Below, piece by piece: positions 36,733 to 45,711 of a DNA stretch of 64,000 nt; within the stretch, counting starts at the first letter, position 1; each line of letters starts with the position of its first letter. The DNA is taken from NCBI GenBank assembly GCA_002729595.1, contig PBYL01000192.1, positions 91,266 to 155,265 on the forward strand. Direction: 5' to 3'. Made by a program: the position numbers and the translations under genes. This DNA comes from Thalassovita sp. GTDB lineage: Bacteria > Bacteroidota > Bacteroidia > Cytophagales > Flammeovirgaceae. A model generated the notes under the pieces. The model made no database searches and was not told where the DNA came from. It was given only the letters and a program-made list of their open reading frames with translations.

Positions 36733-36864
36733 AACATTGTCTACTTACTTATAAAAACATCTTAAAACTTACTTCACTACTATAATCACTTAACTAGCAG
36801 CAACTTGTATCGTTAGTATTTACATAAATTAACATGATACTTGACAACAAACTTCAATATTAAT

Positions 36865-38208
36865 ATGAACAGAATCCGACTATTAGTAATTCTTTTTTTT
36901 GTCACGTCTATAAATTATACATATTCCCAAGGTTCTTTATCTAAAGGTTTGGTAGCTTATTATAAGTTCGATGGTAATGCAAATGATGATGTAGGCGGAC
37001 ATGATGGAAACGTACTTGGTGCTGAAATTCAGAGTGGGATGAGATGCGGACAAGATGCCTATTATTTTGATGGATACAAAAGTTATATAGATTTTGGTAA
37101 CGATAAAGAGTTTAATACTATCAAAGATGGTGTTACTGTTTCAGTTTGGGTTTATGTAGAACCTAAAAACAAAGTAGGTCTAAGTTTACTAGCAGGAAAA
37201 TGGGCATTCAACAAAAACCGAGATCAATTTGGTTTATTCTTAGGAGGTAAAAATACAGTGGCATTTTCAGTAGGTGATGGTTATACTTTGGAGGAGGGGA
37301 TTTTTGGTAAAAATATGTTGCAAAGTGAAACTTGGTATCATTTAGTTGGTGTGTGGAGAGCAAATGGAGATATGGCAATTTTTATTAATGGAGAATTAAA
37401 CAATACAGGTAAACAAACAGGAAGAGGAATTAATCAGGAATCGGATGTAAGTTTTAAAGTTGGTAGACAAGTAGATGGAGCTGACAGACCTTTTAAAGGA
37501 TATTTGGATGAAGTAAGAGTTTACAACAGAGCATTGTCAACTAGAGAAATTGAGCAATTATTTGATAAGGATTTTGGAGCGTGTAATCAGATGATAGTTC
37601 AAGGTAATGTGATTGATAAAAGTACAGGTGAACCTCTAGTTGCAGAAGTAATAGTAGAAGATTTAAAAACTGGTGAAGTTGTAAAAAAAGCTAAAGTTGA
37701 CCCAGAATCAATGGAATATAGTATTTCATTAGCTGTAGGGAAAAAATATGCAATCTATGGTAGTAAAGAAGCTTATTTTCCAGTAAGTTCTGTAATTAAC
37801 TGTGAAAACCTTGAGCCTCAAAGTGTTACTAGAAAAGATTTGGAAATGGTTCCATTTAAGGTTGGAGAAACTGTTAGACTAAATAATATTTTCTTCGATA
37901 CAGGAAAAGCCACACTGAGAGATGAGTCTTTTAGAGAGTTAGATAGGGTAATTAAATTGTTTACATACGCACCAAATCTTAAAATTGAGATTGATGGGCA
38001 TACAGACAATATTGGTAGTGAGCATAGCAATAAACAACTATCTGAGGCGAGAGCGAAAACTGTAAGGAATTATCTACTTTCTAAAGAATTATCAGAAGAA
38101 AAAATTGAGTATTTAGGATTTGGGGAATCTTCTCCAATTGCCGATAATGAATCTGAAACGGGAAGGCAGTTAAATAGGAGAGTTGAATTTAAAATTCTCG
38201 ATTTATAA
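36865..38208 (+). CDS. LamG-OmpA outer-membrane protein
   Basis: This protein of about 447 aa has a signal peptide MNRIRLLVILFFVTSINYTYSQ. The frame is open from a TTG at 36841, but the ATG at 36865 places the signal correctly. A LamG/concanavalin-like domain follows (about 25-235: LVAYYKFDGNANDDVGGHDG and FKGYLDEVRVYNRALSTREI). A short carboxypeptidase-regulatory-like segment and a C-terminal OmpA domain come next (about 340-447: NNIFFDTGKATL, IDGHTDNIGS, LSEARAKTVRNYL, NRRVEFKIL). It should bind a glycan while anchored to peptidoglycan. The gene has its own terminator at 38238. Confidence 0.9.
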   Translation: MNRIRLLVILFFVTSINYTYSQGSLSKGLVAYYKFDGNANDDVGGHDGNVLGAEIQSGMRCGQDAYYFDGYKSYIDFGNDKEFNTIKDGVTVSVWVYVEPKNKVGLSLLAGKWAFNKNRDQFGLFLGGKNTVAFSVGDGYTLEEGIFGKNMLQSETWYHLVGVWRANGDMAIFINGELNNTGKQTGRGINQESDVSFKVGRQVDGADRPFKGYLDEVRVYNRALSTREIEQLFDKDFGACNQMIVQGNVIDKSTGEPLVAEVIVEDLKTGEVVKKAKVDPESMEYSISLAVGKKYAIYGSKEAYFPVSSVINCENLEPQSVTRKDLEMVPFKVGETVRLNNIFFDTGKATLRDESFRELDRVIKLFTYAPNLKIEIDGHTDNIGSEHSNKQLSEARAKTVRNYLLSKELSEEKIEYLGFGESSPIADNESETGRQLNRRVEFKILDL

Positions 38209-38237
38209 AAATTTAAATAGAATCCAATCTTGTATAT

Positions 38238-38264
38238 AAGCGAAGGTTTTCCTTCGCTTTTTTT
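38238..38264 (+). terminator. Intrinsic terminator after the LamG-OmpA gene
   Basis: The stem AAGCGAAGG (38238-38246) and CCTTCGCTT (38251-38259) with a TTTT loop is followed by a T run, 29 bp after the stop. Confidence 0.92.
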
Positions 38265-38356
38265 ATTTCAGTATAGCATAGGCCAGATTCGGGCACAGAT
38301 AAATTGGCAGCATTATTTTAACAAGGTATATTCAGTTCAATTAGCTAATTACTAAT

Positions 38357-41083
38357 ATGAAACTGAAATATCTATTTTTACTGATTATCTTATTTTTATC
38401 CCATCAACATTTAAAAGCAGATTCAAATAGCTATTTAAAAGTTTATGATTTAAGGTGTGAATACCTGAAAAATCCTGTGGGAATCGACAACCTTCATCCG
38501 CAATTTAGTTGGAAAATTTCTTCTCAAAAAAATCATATAATCCAACAAAGTTTTGAGCTACAAATAGCTCAAACGATTGAAGACCTTGTTTCTGAAAAAT
38601 CTCTTTTGTTAGATAAACAGACAATCACTTCATCTAATTTATTTACATACAACTCAGAAAATCTAAAAGAAAAAACCAGATACTATTGGCGGGTAAGAGT
38701 TACAGATACAAATGGAGAAACCTCTCAATGGAGTGAAGTTAATTGGTTTGAGACAAGTATTATAAATGAAAATTCGTGGAAAGCTAAATGGATAAAAAAT
38801 CCATTATTTAACGATGATAGTCTGAGCAGTAAACCTGCCCCTTATTTTAGAAAGAGTTTTACGGTTGAAAATACACCAGAAAAAGGACGAATTTATGCGA
38901 CTGGCCTAGGTTATTTTGACTTGTATATTAATGGTAATAAAGTAGGAGATCACATACTTGATCCTGTAAAAACTAGATACGATAAAACTGTAAAATATCT
39001 CACTTTTGATATCACCGAACATTTAAAAGTTGGTGAGAATGTAATTGGTTTAGTCTTAGGTACTGGTTGGTATAATCATTTTGCAGATGCAGTTTGGAGA
39101 TTTGATAGTGCACCTTGGCGAAATTATCCCGAACTAATTTGTCAATTAGAAATACAGACAGAAGGAGGAGAAATGCTGCAAATTATCACAGACGATACTT
39201 GGAAAACCACTCAAGGTCCCATTCTTTTTGATGGAATAAGAAATGGAGAAACCTATGATGCTCGATTAGAAATATCAGGTTGGAATGACTCTGGATTTGA
39301 CGATACAAATTGGCAAACAGTAATCTTGAGTGATGGTCCAAAAGGGAAACTATCTTCCCAAATGATTGAGCCAATTAAAGAAATGCTGGATATAAAACCA
39401 GTTGCGGTTAAAGAGGTAAAACCCGGAGTTTGGGTATTTGACATGGGGCAGAATATTGCAGGTTATTGTAGACTAAAAACAGCAGGGCCAACAGGAACTC
39501 AAATTTCGCTGAAGCATGGAGAAAAATTATATCCGGATGGAACGGTAGAGCAGAAACAAATTCTCAGGTTTTTAAAATCTGGTGAAGCACAAACCGATCA
39601 TTATATTTTAAAAGGTGAAGGAATTGAAATTTTTAAGCCTCATTTTGTTTATCATGGTTTCCAGTATGTAGAAGTTACTGGACTGGAACATCCTCCCACA
39701 TTAGAAACACTTACAGGTATTGTGCTTCATACTTCTTTTGAAAGTGCAGGAAATTTTCTTTGTTCAGATCAAACACTTAATCAACTTCAGCAAAACACTA
39801 GATGGTCTTTTATTGGAAATTATCATGGAATCCCAACGGACTGCCCACACAGAGAAAAAATTGGCTGGACAGGAGATGCGCAACTAGTTGCTGAAACTGG
39901 TTTAATGAATTACAAAACTCAAAGAGCCTACATTAAATGGCTAGATGATTTTGTTGATGAACAAAAAGAAAATGGAGATTTGCCCGGAGTTATTCCGTCT
40001 AGTGGCTGGGGTTATGAATATGGCAAAAATCCTGAAACTAAACATCTCGGATATGGTCCTCAATGGGAAGGTGCTTTTATTCAAGTTACGTGGGATTTAT
40101 TCCAACATACTGGTGATACAACTTTATTAAATAGGTTTTACACACCGATGAAGAAATACATCAATTTCTTATATCAAAATGCAGATAACTTTACTTTAAA
40201 CTTTGGTATCGACGACCACAAACCTGTAACTACTAAAACAGAAGGTGACATTCTTGCTTCTGGCTATTTATTCAATTTCACTAGCATTATGTATAGAATA
40301 GCATCAATTCTAAAAAAGGAAGATGATCAAAGCTATTTCGAAACACGAATTCCCAAAATTAAGAAAGCATTTAACGAAAAGTATTATGATGCTAAAACTG
40401 GAATTTATGGTAATGGGGGTCAAACATCTCTAGCTTTAGCGCTATACTTTCAACTAGTGCCAGAAGCAGACAAACAAAAGGTATTAGATAATTTATTGCA
40501 AAATATAAAAGAGCATAATTACCATTTTGATGTGGGAGTTGTGGGTTTGAAGTTTTTATACAATGTATTAAGAGAAAATGGGAAGTCTGAGGTGCTATAT
40601 AAAATGGTAACTCAAAAAGATATACCCGGATATGCCTATTGGTTAGAACAGGGTGCGAATACTTTGTGGCAAGATTGGGATGGCTCCATGTCACATAATC
40701 ACATAATGTTTGGCACTGTAAGCGAATGGTTTTTTGAGAGTATTGCAGGAATCCAAGTTGATCCGGAGAGGCCGGGTATGCAGCATTTTTATATTAAGCC
40801 AGATTTACTTACAGCACTCAGTTGGGCAAGTGCAGAACACGAAAATCGATTTGGTAAGATTACATCTTCTTGGGAGAAGAAAGAAAACTACACTATATAT
40901 AATATAGAAATTCCTGCGAATTCTTCAGCTAGTTTTAGATTACCCGTTGCTAACTTCAATTTAATAGAGATAAATGGTGAAACGCTTAATCAATCAGAAA
41001 TTGATGCTATTTATCAGCAAGATCAAAACTATTTTCTAAAACTGCATTCTGGTAGATATAATATTGTGATCAAAAACAATTGA
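38357..41083 (+). CDS. GH78 alpha-L-rhamnosidase, exported
   Basis: This 908-aa protein has a signal peptide (MKLKYLFLLIILFLSHQHLKA), an FN3-like N-terminal domain (motifs VGIDNLHPQFSWKI and TRYYWRVRV), a carbohydrate-binding module (about 165-330), and an (alpha/alpha)6 catalytic barrel. The GH78 block DCPHREKIGWTGDAQLVAETGL (starting near residue 497) is clear, as are YGPQWEGAFI and ANTLWQDWDGSMSHNHIMFG. It releases terminal L-rhamnose from plant or algal polysaccharides such as ulvan or pectin. Export suggests periplasmic action on oligomers. The gene is not joined to other glycoside hydrolases. Confidence 0.93.
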   Translation: MKLKYLFLLIILFLSHQHLKADSNSYLKVYDLRCEYLKNPVGIDNLHPQFSWKISSQKNHIIQQSFELQIAQTIEDLVSEKSLLLDKQTITSSNLFTYNSENLKEKTRYYWRVRVTDTNGETSQWSEVNWFETSIINENSWKAKWIKNPLFNDDSLSSKPAPYFRKSFTVENTPEKGRIYATGLGYFDLYINGNKVGDHILDPVKTRYDKTVKYLTFDITEHLKVGENVIGLVLGTGWYNHFADAVWRFDSAPWRNYPELICQLEIQTEGGEMLQIITDDTWKTTQGPILFDGIRNGETYDARLEISGWNDSGFDDTNWQTVILSDGPKGKLSSQMIEPIKEMLDIKPVAVKEVKPGVWVFDMGQNIAGYCRLKTAGPTGTQISLKHGEKLYPDGTVEQKQILRFLKSGEAQTDHYILKGEGIEIFKPHFVYHGFQYVEVTGLEHPPTLETLTGIVLHTSFESAGNFLCSDQTLNQLQQNTRWSFIGNYHGIPTDCPHREKIGWTGDAQLVAETGLMNYKTQRAYIKWLDDFVDEQKENGDLPGVIPSSGWGYEYGKNPETKHLGYGPQWEGAFIQVTWDLFQHTGDTTLLNRFYTPMKKYINFLYQNADNFTLNFGIDDHKPVTTKTEGDILASGYLFNFTSIMYRIASILKKEDDQSYFETRIPKIKKAFNEKYYDAKTGIYGNGGQTSLALALYFQLVPEADKQKVLDNLLQNIKEHNYHFDVGVVGLKFLYNVLRENGKSEVLYKMVTQKDIPGYAYWLEQGANTLWQDWDGSMSHNHIMFGTVSEWFFESIAGIQVDPERPGMQHFYIKPDLLTALSWASAEHENRFGKITSSWEKKENYTIYNIEIPANSSASFRLPVANFNLIEINGETLNQSEIDAIYQQDQNYFLKLHSGRYNIVIKNN

Positions 41084-41151
41084 ATGTTGAACCTTCGGTT
41101 TTCATTATTTATCTTGCTGCAAGTAATAATTTATAGATAAAATAATTTGAC

Positions 41152-41493
41152 TTGAAACTTCAAAACCTATTCCTCATACTCACATTATTAGGAGCGATCA
41201 TTCCTATGAGTCAGTTTTATCAGTTTTTAGTTACCAGTGGTTTAGATGTACAACTTTTTGTTGAGCAGTTATTTGTCAATTATATCTCGACTTTTTTCGC
41301 CTTAGATTTAATCATTTCTTCAATCGCCTTTATTCTATTTGTAGTAGTAGATTCGAAAAAAATTCAACTGCCTTCTTTTTGGATTTACATATTAATTAAT
41401 CTGCTGATGGGTTTATCAGTAGCACTTCCTTTTTATCTTTATAAAAGAGAAAAAAAATTAAATTTAACGGCAAATGTAAATGGTCAAAACTAA
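41152..41493 (+). CDS. DUF2834 small membrane protein
   Basis: This 113-aa protein has three predicted transmembrane helices (about residues 5-25, 43-66, 75-97). The ALDLIISSIAFILFV segment and the closing FWIYILINLLMGLSVALPFYLY match DUF2834. Function is unknown. The start is TTG at 41152; no ATG precedes the first helix. It lies 68 bp after the GH78 gene and 80 bp before cysE, so it could be part of either transcript. Confidence 0.78.
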   Translation: MKLQNLFLILTLLGAIIPMSQFYQFLVTSGLDVQLFVEQLFVNYISTFFALDLIISSIAFILFVVVDSKKIQLPSFWIYILINLLMGLSVALPFYLYKREKKLNLTANVNGQN

Positions 41494-41573
41494 CTTATGT
41501 CCATTTATGTTATCGGCTTTAAGAGTTAAAATCAATTTTAAAATATGGTAAAACATTTACCAGAAAATTTAGC

Positions 41574-42422
41574 ATGAATAAATCTTTCATTAATAAAATA
41601 TACCTTTCACACCAGGATTGTGTTGGCTGCCCTTCACCCGAAATGGTTCAAGATTTTTTTGTTGATTTAGTGGGGACTTTATTTTCAGATTACTCTAAAA
41701 TGACATTCAATTCTATTAAAGAATTTGAACTGCACATAGAGAAATTGAAATTACAGTTAGATCAGATTTTATACAGAAGCCCTGGTGAAAGTGATATATC
41801 AACCGAAGCATTAGTGGAAGAGTTTTTCGAACAAATTCCGGTAATTCATAAAAAGCTGGAGCAAGATGTACAGGCAATGTTCGAGGGTGATCCGGCGGCT
41901 AAAAGCAGTAGCGAAGTAATAAGAACTTATCCGGGTTTTTATGCTATAGCTGCTTATCGTTTTGCACATGTTTTACACAAACTAGGTGTAAAAATTATTC
42001 CTAGAATAATTACCGAGCATGCACATAGTAAAACAGGAATAGACATACATCCGGCTGCTGTTATAGGAGATTATTTTTGCATAGATCATGGTACTGGAAT
42101 CGTAATTGGCGAAACCACAAAAATTGGTAACCATGTTAAAATTTACCAAGGAGTAACGCTAGGTGCTTTAAGTGTAAACAAAGAAGACGCAGAGAAAAAG
42201 CGACATCCGACAATTGATGATAACGTGATTATTTATGCAGGAGCAACCATTTTAGGTGGAGAAACTGTAATAGGTCATGATTGTATAATCGGTGGTAATG
42301 TTTGGTTAACCAAGAGTTTGGCTCCTCATACTAAGATTTATTATAAGGCAAAAATGTCGAATGGAGATACAGGAGAAACTGATATAGTGATTTATAAAAA
42401 CAAATTCAATGAAACTATCTGA
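41574..42422 (+). CDS. cysE: Serine O-acetyltransferase
   Basis: This 282-aa enzyme makes O-acetylserine from serine and acetyl-CoA, the first step of cysteine synthesis. An alpha-helical N-terminal domain (about 1-150, ending FYAIAAYRFAHVLHKLG) is followed by a left-handed beta helix of hexapeptide repeats (about 165-270: IDIHPAAVIG, FCIDHGTGIVIGETTKIGN, GVTLGAL). The His residues in the HGTG stretch and upstream are the conserved catalytic and CoA-binding elements. Its end overlaps the cysM start by 14 bp, so the two are translationally coupled. Confidence 0.92.
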   Translation: MNKSFINKIYLSHQDCVGCPSPEMVQDFFVDLVGTLFSDYSKMTFNSIKEFELHIEKLKLQLDQILYRSPGESDISTEALVEEFFEQIPVIHKKLEQDVQAMFEGDPAAKSSSEVIRTYPGFYAIAAYRFAHVLHKLGVKIIPRIITEHAHSKTGIDIHPAAVIGDYFCIDHGTGIVIGETTKIGNHVKIYQGVTLGALSVNKEDAEKKRHPTIDDNVIIYAGATILGGETVIGHDCIIGGNVWLTKSLAPHTKIYYKAKMSNGDTGETDIVIYKNKFNETI

Positions 42423-43287
42423 ATTAATAGGCAATACACCGCTGGTTGAATTTCAACATATACCAGTTAATAAAAACGTAACTATTTACGGTAAACTAGA
42501 AGGAAATAATCCGGGAGGAAGCGTAAAAGACAGAGCTGCTTATGGTATGATTACCGAAGCACTAAAACGTGGAGATATAAAACCGGGTGACAAATTAATA
42601 GAAGCTACAAGTGGTAACACAGGAATTGCATTAGCAATGATCGCCAGAATTATGAATCTGGAAATGACACTTGTAATGCCAGAAAATGCCACACATGAAA
42701 GAATACTGGCAATGAAAGCTTATGGAGCAAAAGTAATTTTAACTCCTGCTGAAAAAACCATTGAATATTCAAGAGAATATGCAGATAAAAAAGCCAAAAC
42801 GGAAGGCTATTTTCAACTAAACCAATTTGCCAATAAAGACAATTACATGATGCATTACCGTAGTACTGGTCCAGAAATATGGAACGATACTGATGGTAAA
42901 GTAACTCATTTTGTTTCAGCAATGGGAACTACCGGAACCATAATGGGAGTATCCAGATACCTGAAAGAAATGAACTCAGATGTAAAAATTGTTGGCACAC
43001 AACCAACGGATGGTTCTAACATCCCCGGTATTAGAAGATGGTCTCCCGAATATTTGCCCGAAATATTCGAACCCGATAGAGTAGATAGAGTAGTAGATGT
43101 AAGCCAAGAAGATGCTACACTCATGACGAGAAGAATGGCAAGTGAAGAAGGTATTCTTGCAGGAATGAGTAGCGGTGGCGCTTTGTTTGCCGCGCTTAAA
43201 ATTGCCGAAGAAATAGAAGAGGGTGTAATTGTTTGTATTATTTGCGATAGAGGCGACAGATACCTCAGTTCTGACCTTTTTGCTTAA
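42409..43287 (+). CDS. cysM: Cysteine synthase B (O-acetylserine sulfhydrylase)
   Basis: This 292-aa PLP enzyme converts O-acetylserine and sulfide (or thiosulfate in the CysM class) to cysteine. Lys40 in NNPGGSVKDRAAYG carries the cofactor, TSGNTGIALA forms the asparagine loop, and the phosphate loop is GTTGTIMG. The RRWSPEYLPEIFEPDRVD region and MTRRMASEEG loop are more CysM-like than CysK-like. It is expressed with cysE by a 14-bp overlap. A hairpin (43294-43320) follows the stop. Confidence 0.93.
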   Translation: MKLSELIGNTPLVEFQHIPVNKNVTIYGKLEGNNPGGSVKDRAAYGMITEALKRGDIKPGDKLIEATSGNTGIALAMIARIMNLEMTLVMPENATHERILAMKAYGAKVILTPAEKTIEYSREYADKKAKTEGYFQLNQFANKDNYMMHYRSTGPEIWNDTDGKVTHFVSAMGTTGTIMGVSRYLKEMNSDVKIVGTQPTDGSNIPGIRRWSPEYLPEIFEPDRVDRVVDVSQEDATLMTRRMASEEGILAGMSSGGALFAALKIAEEIEEGVIVCIICDRGDRYLSSDLFA

Positions 43288-43293
43288 AAAAAA

Positions 43294-43320
43294 GAGGTTT
43301 CTGGCAGAGCCGGAAACCTC
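43294..43320. terminator. Hairpin after cysM
   Basis: GAGGTTTC at 43294-43301 pairs with GAAACCTC at 43313-43320, extended inward by a GGC/GCC pair, leaving a 3-base loop. The plus strand lacks a T run after it, but an A tract precedes it, so it resembles a minus-strand terminator or an RNA-stabilising hairpin more than a standard plus-strand one. Confidence 0.55.
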
Positions 43321-43446
43321 AATATAACATCATAATTGTTGTAATTGCAATTGATGTGTCAGAATCAATTTTTTTGTTAGTAAATTACTCTTCTAGCCGA
43401 TTTCAATTATTAAGTAATTAGCTATACAATTGTCAAAATGTCTTTT

Positions 43447-43489
43447 TAGCGTTAAAATATTAGCGTTATATAAAAGTAATGTAGCGTTA
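43447..43489. repeat. TAGCGTTA direct repeats
   Basis: Three exact copies of TAGCGTTA start at 43447, 43461 and 43482, with spacings of 14 and 21 bp. Related forms are at 43504 (TAGCGATT), 43570 (TGCGTTAA) and 43643 (TAGCGTGT). The spacing does not form an obvious longer period. A regulator binding cluster is possible. Confidence 0.5.
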
Positions 43490-43994
43490 AGGTCATCAGT
43501 AATTAGCGATTTTTAAACTCCTAGCATTATAATGTTGATTGATTAATGGAACTATGAAATTCCTTATGTTGCGTTAAAGTCTTTTTGTGATGTTGTAGTT
43601 CTAAAACAATTCCTATGAAAAATTTGAATATCAATTAATAATTAGCGTGTTCTGAATAACTAATTGATAAAATTTTGCCAAAAAATTAAATTACTGAAAA
43701 CCAGAAAGTTATAATTTTTAATTAATCAAAAATTATGATAAAATGTCCCGTTATGGGACTTCTTCTAATATTTGGACAGTTAAAGCTTAAGTAGCTGAAA
43801 GATGAAAAGCCGATTTTTATTTCTTGTAGGTTAACCTTATTATGTAGTTTTATAATCGCTTGGGATTAGATTCTTAACTTACGTAGTTAATATAATAATT
43901 TTTTTAAATAACACAAGCTATTTTCTTCTAAAAACATAAGTTTAATATCGAGTTTTCCTGTTTATTTAAAAGAAAATATTAAAATAATGCTGAT

Positions 43995-44429
43995 TTGAAA
44001 AAAGAAATTATACTGTATGGTTTATTAATGGGATTACTTTTATTAATTCTTAGGTTAGTTCAGTATAAAACATTTATAAGAGATGTTAGCATTGAACTGT
44101 ATGCAAGCTTGGTAGCAATTGTTTTTTTAGGCTTAGGCATATGGTTCGGAAGAAAGTTTTTTATTCAACCAAATAGAGGCTCATCTGCAAATATCATTTC
44201 AGAAAAGGAGGAATTAGATAAAGTACTTAACTCAGAGCACGATTTAAGCAAAAGAGAATTTGAAGTGCTTGAAATGATGGCTCAAGGATACACCAATCAA
44301 GAAATAGCCGATAAACTTTATGTGTCTTTAAATACTATCAAAACACACACCTCTAATATATATCTCAAACTAGAAGTAAAAAGAAGAACTCAGGCAGTGC
44401 AAAAAGCTAGAGAAATGCAGATTTTATAG
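43995..44429 (+). CDS. Membrane-tethered LuxR-type transcriptional regulator
   Basis: This 144-aa protein has two N-terminal transmembrane helices (about residues 5-20 and 30-50), a short linker, and a C-terminal LuxR/GerE helix-turn-helix (about 78-142: LSKREFEVLEMMAQGYTNQEIA, then LYVSLNTIKTHTSNIYLKL). The start is TTG at 43995. It lacks a receiver domain. In Bacteroidota this gene type often lies beside a DUF4199 gene, as here (91 bp downstream), so the pair probably forms a membrane-linked regulatory unit. Confidence 0.83.
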   Translation: MKKEIILYGLLMGLLLLILRLVQYKTFIRDVSIELYASLVAIVFLGLGIWFGRKFFIQPNRGSSANIISEKEELDKVLNSEHDLSKREFEVLEMMAQGYTNQEIADKLYVSLNTIKTHTSNIYLKLEVKRRTQAVQKAREMQIL

Positions 44430-44520
44430 TCCGATTAAGCCAAATTTTGTAAAATCACCCGAAAGTATGATTGATTTTTTGGCTATTTCCCCCACTTTTG
44501 GCTCAAACAAATAAATTATC

Positions 44521-45039
44521 ATGACAAGAAAAGTACTCATATTCGGATTGGCTACCGGATTTATTAATATTATAATTGGCCTTAGCACTGCGCCTTTCTG
44601 GATGGAACATATGGATTTTTCTACCGGAGAGATTTTAGGTTATGTTAGCATTTTGCTCGCCTTAACGATGGTGTATTTTGGTGTAAGATCATACCGCGAT
44701 TCAGAGTTGGGAGGTGTAATTAGTTTTGGTAAAGCTTTAGGAGTGGGTGTGTTAATTGTACTAATAGCATCTGTAATTTATGTAATTGGCTGGTCGCTGT
44801 ATTATAAATATATGATGCCCGATTTTCAAGATAGATTTTTAGATTATTCTATCATGCAAATTAATCAGAGTGATTTTACAGAAACAGAGAAACAAACTCA
44901 AATAAAAGAAATGACAAGTTGGATGGAATCTTATAAAAATCCACTAGTAATGATGGCCTTTACATTTCTAGAGTTCTTTCCTCTTGGTTTTATTGTAGCC
45001 CTTATATCAGCAGCTATTTTAAGTTGGAAAAAATCATAA
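44521..45039 (+). CDS. DUF4199 membrane protein
   Basis: This 172-aa protein has four transmembrane helices (about 7-25, 40-55, 75-95, 140-165). The segments TMVYFGVRSYRD and LGGVISFGKALGVGVL and the tail LEFFPLGFIVALISAAIL are typical of DUF4199. Function is unknown. It lies 91 bp after the LuxR-type gene and 33 bp before the VOC gene, so the three probably share a transcript. Confidence 0.85.
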   Translation: MTRKVLIFGLATGFINIIIGLSTAPFWMEHMDFSTGEILGYVSILLALTMVYFGVRSYRDSELGGVISFGKALGVGVLIVLIASVIYVIGWSLYYKYMMPDFQDRFLDYSIMQINQSDFTETEKQTQIKEMTSWMESYKNPLVMMAFTFLEFFPLGFIVALISAAILSWKKS

Positions 45040-45072
45040 TTTCATATTTATTAATCTAACTCTCAAAGTAAA

Positions 45073-45489
45073 ATGGAAAACAAAAAAGGTAAAGTAACAG
45101 GCGTTGGTGGAATCTTTTTTAAATGTAAAGATCCAGAAAAACTGAAGCTTTGGTATCGAGATAATTTAGGCTTCGAAGTAGATAAATACGGAGTTTTGTT
45201 TGAATCATCAAAAGATGAAGCTCCTGGTAAAACAGCTTATTTGCAGTGGAGTTTGTTTAGCGAAGATTCTAAATATATTGAACCTTCTCCCAAAGATTTT
45301 ATGATTAATTATCGAGTAGTAAACATCGAAGAACTTGCCAAGGAATTAAAAGCAAATGGAGTAAAAATTCTCGACGAAATTGAGACATATGATTACGGAA
45401 AGTTTTTACACATAATGGATCCCGAAAATAATAAGATAGAATTATGGGAACCTATCGATTCTTCTTTCGACGAATACGCATCTAAATAA
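45073..45489 (+). CDS. VOC-family (glyoxalase/bleomycin-resistance-like) protein
   Basis: This 138-aa single VOC domain has the first betaalphabetabetabeta unit around GVGGIFFKCKDPEKLKLWYRDNLGF and the second around FMINYRVVNIEELAKELKANG. The C-terminal HIMDPENNKIELWEP motif carries a Glu ligand. Such proteins act as metal-dependent lyases, dioxygenases or drug-binding proteins, and the substrate is not known. It follows DUF4199 at 33 bp. Confidence 0.85.
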   Translation: MENKKGKVTGVGGIFFKCKDPEKLKLWYRDNLGFEVDKYGVLFESSKDEAPGKTAYLQWSLFSEDSKYIEPSPKDFMINYRVVNIEELAKELKANGVKILDEIETYDYGKFLHIMDPENNKIELWEPIDSSFDEYASK

Positions 45490-45711
45490 ATCTAAATTAT
45501 CAATTTTCATTAAAGCGATTATATTCAATATTCACTTTCATTAATCTGGGAGTTTTGTCTAGTTAACAATTAGTTAAAATTAGTGTAAATTTTGAGTACA
45601 AAAACTCAAATCATGTTTTCACTGGATATAATATGAGATATTGCTTTTTGGCCAAAAATGCACCTTGCTCATAAAATACAGAGACAAATTGTTAAATGTA
45701 CCAGTTGAAAA

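Larger units (their letters stand above)
43288..43994. other. Long intergenic region with TAGCGTTA motifs
   Basis: These 707 bp between cysM and the LuxR-type gene contain no gene. Near the left end there is a 12-bp hairpin (43294-43320). Further on, TAGCGTTA occurs exactly at 43447, 43461 and 43482, with variants at 43504, 43570 and 43643. The rest is AT-rich without visible structure. Confidence 0.6.

Noticed and set aside
36841..36864. TTG start upstream of the LamG-OmpA gene
   Set aside because: The ATG at 36865 gives a standard signal peptide; the eight extra residues would precede it without purpose.
40392..40694. 100-codon minus-strand frame within the rhamnosidase gene
   Set aside because: It is a shadow of the GH78 catalytic domain on the other strand.
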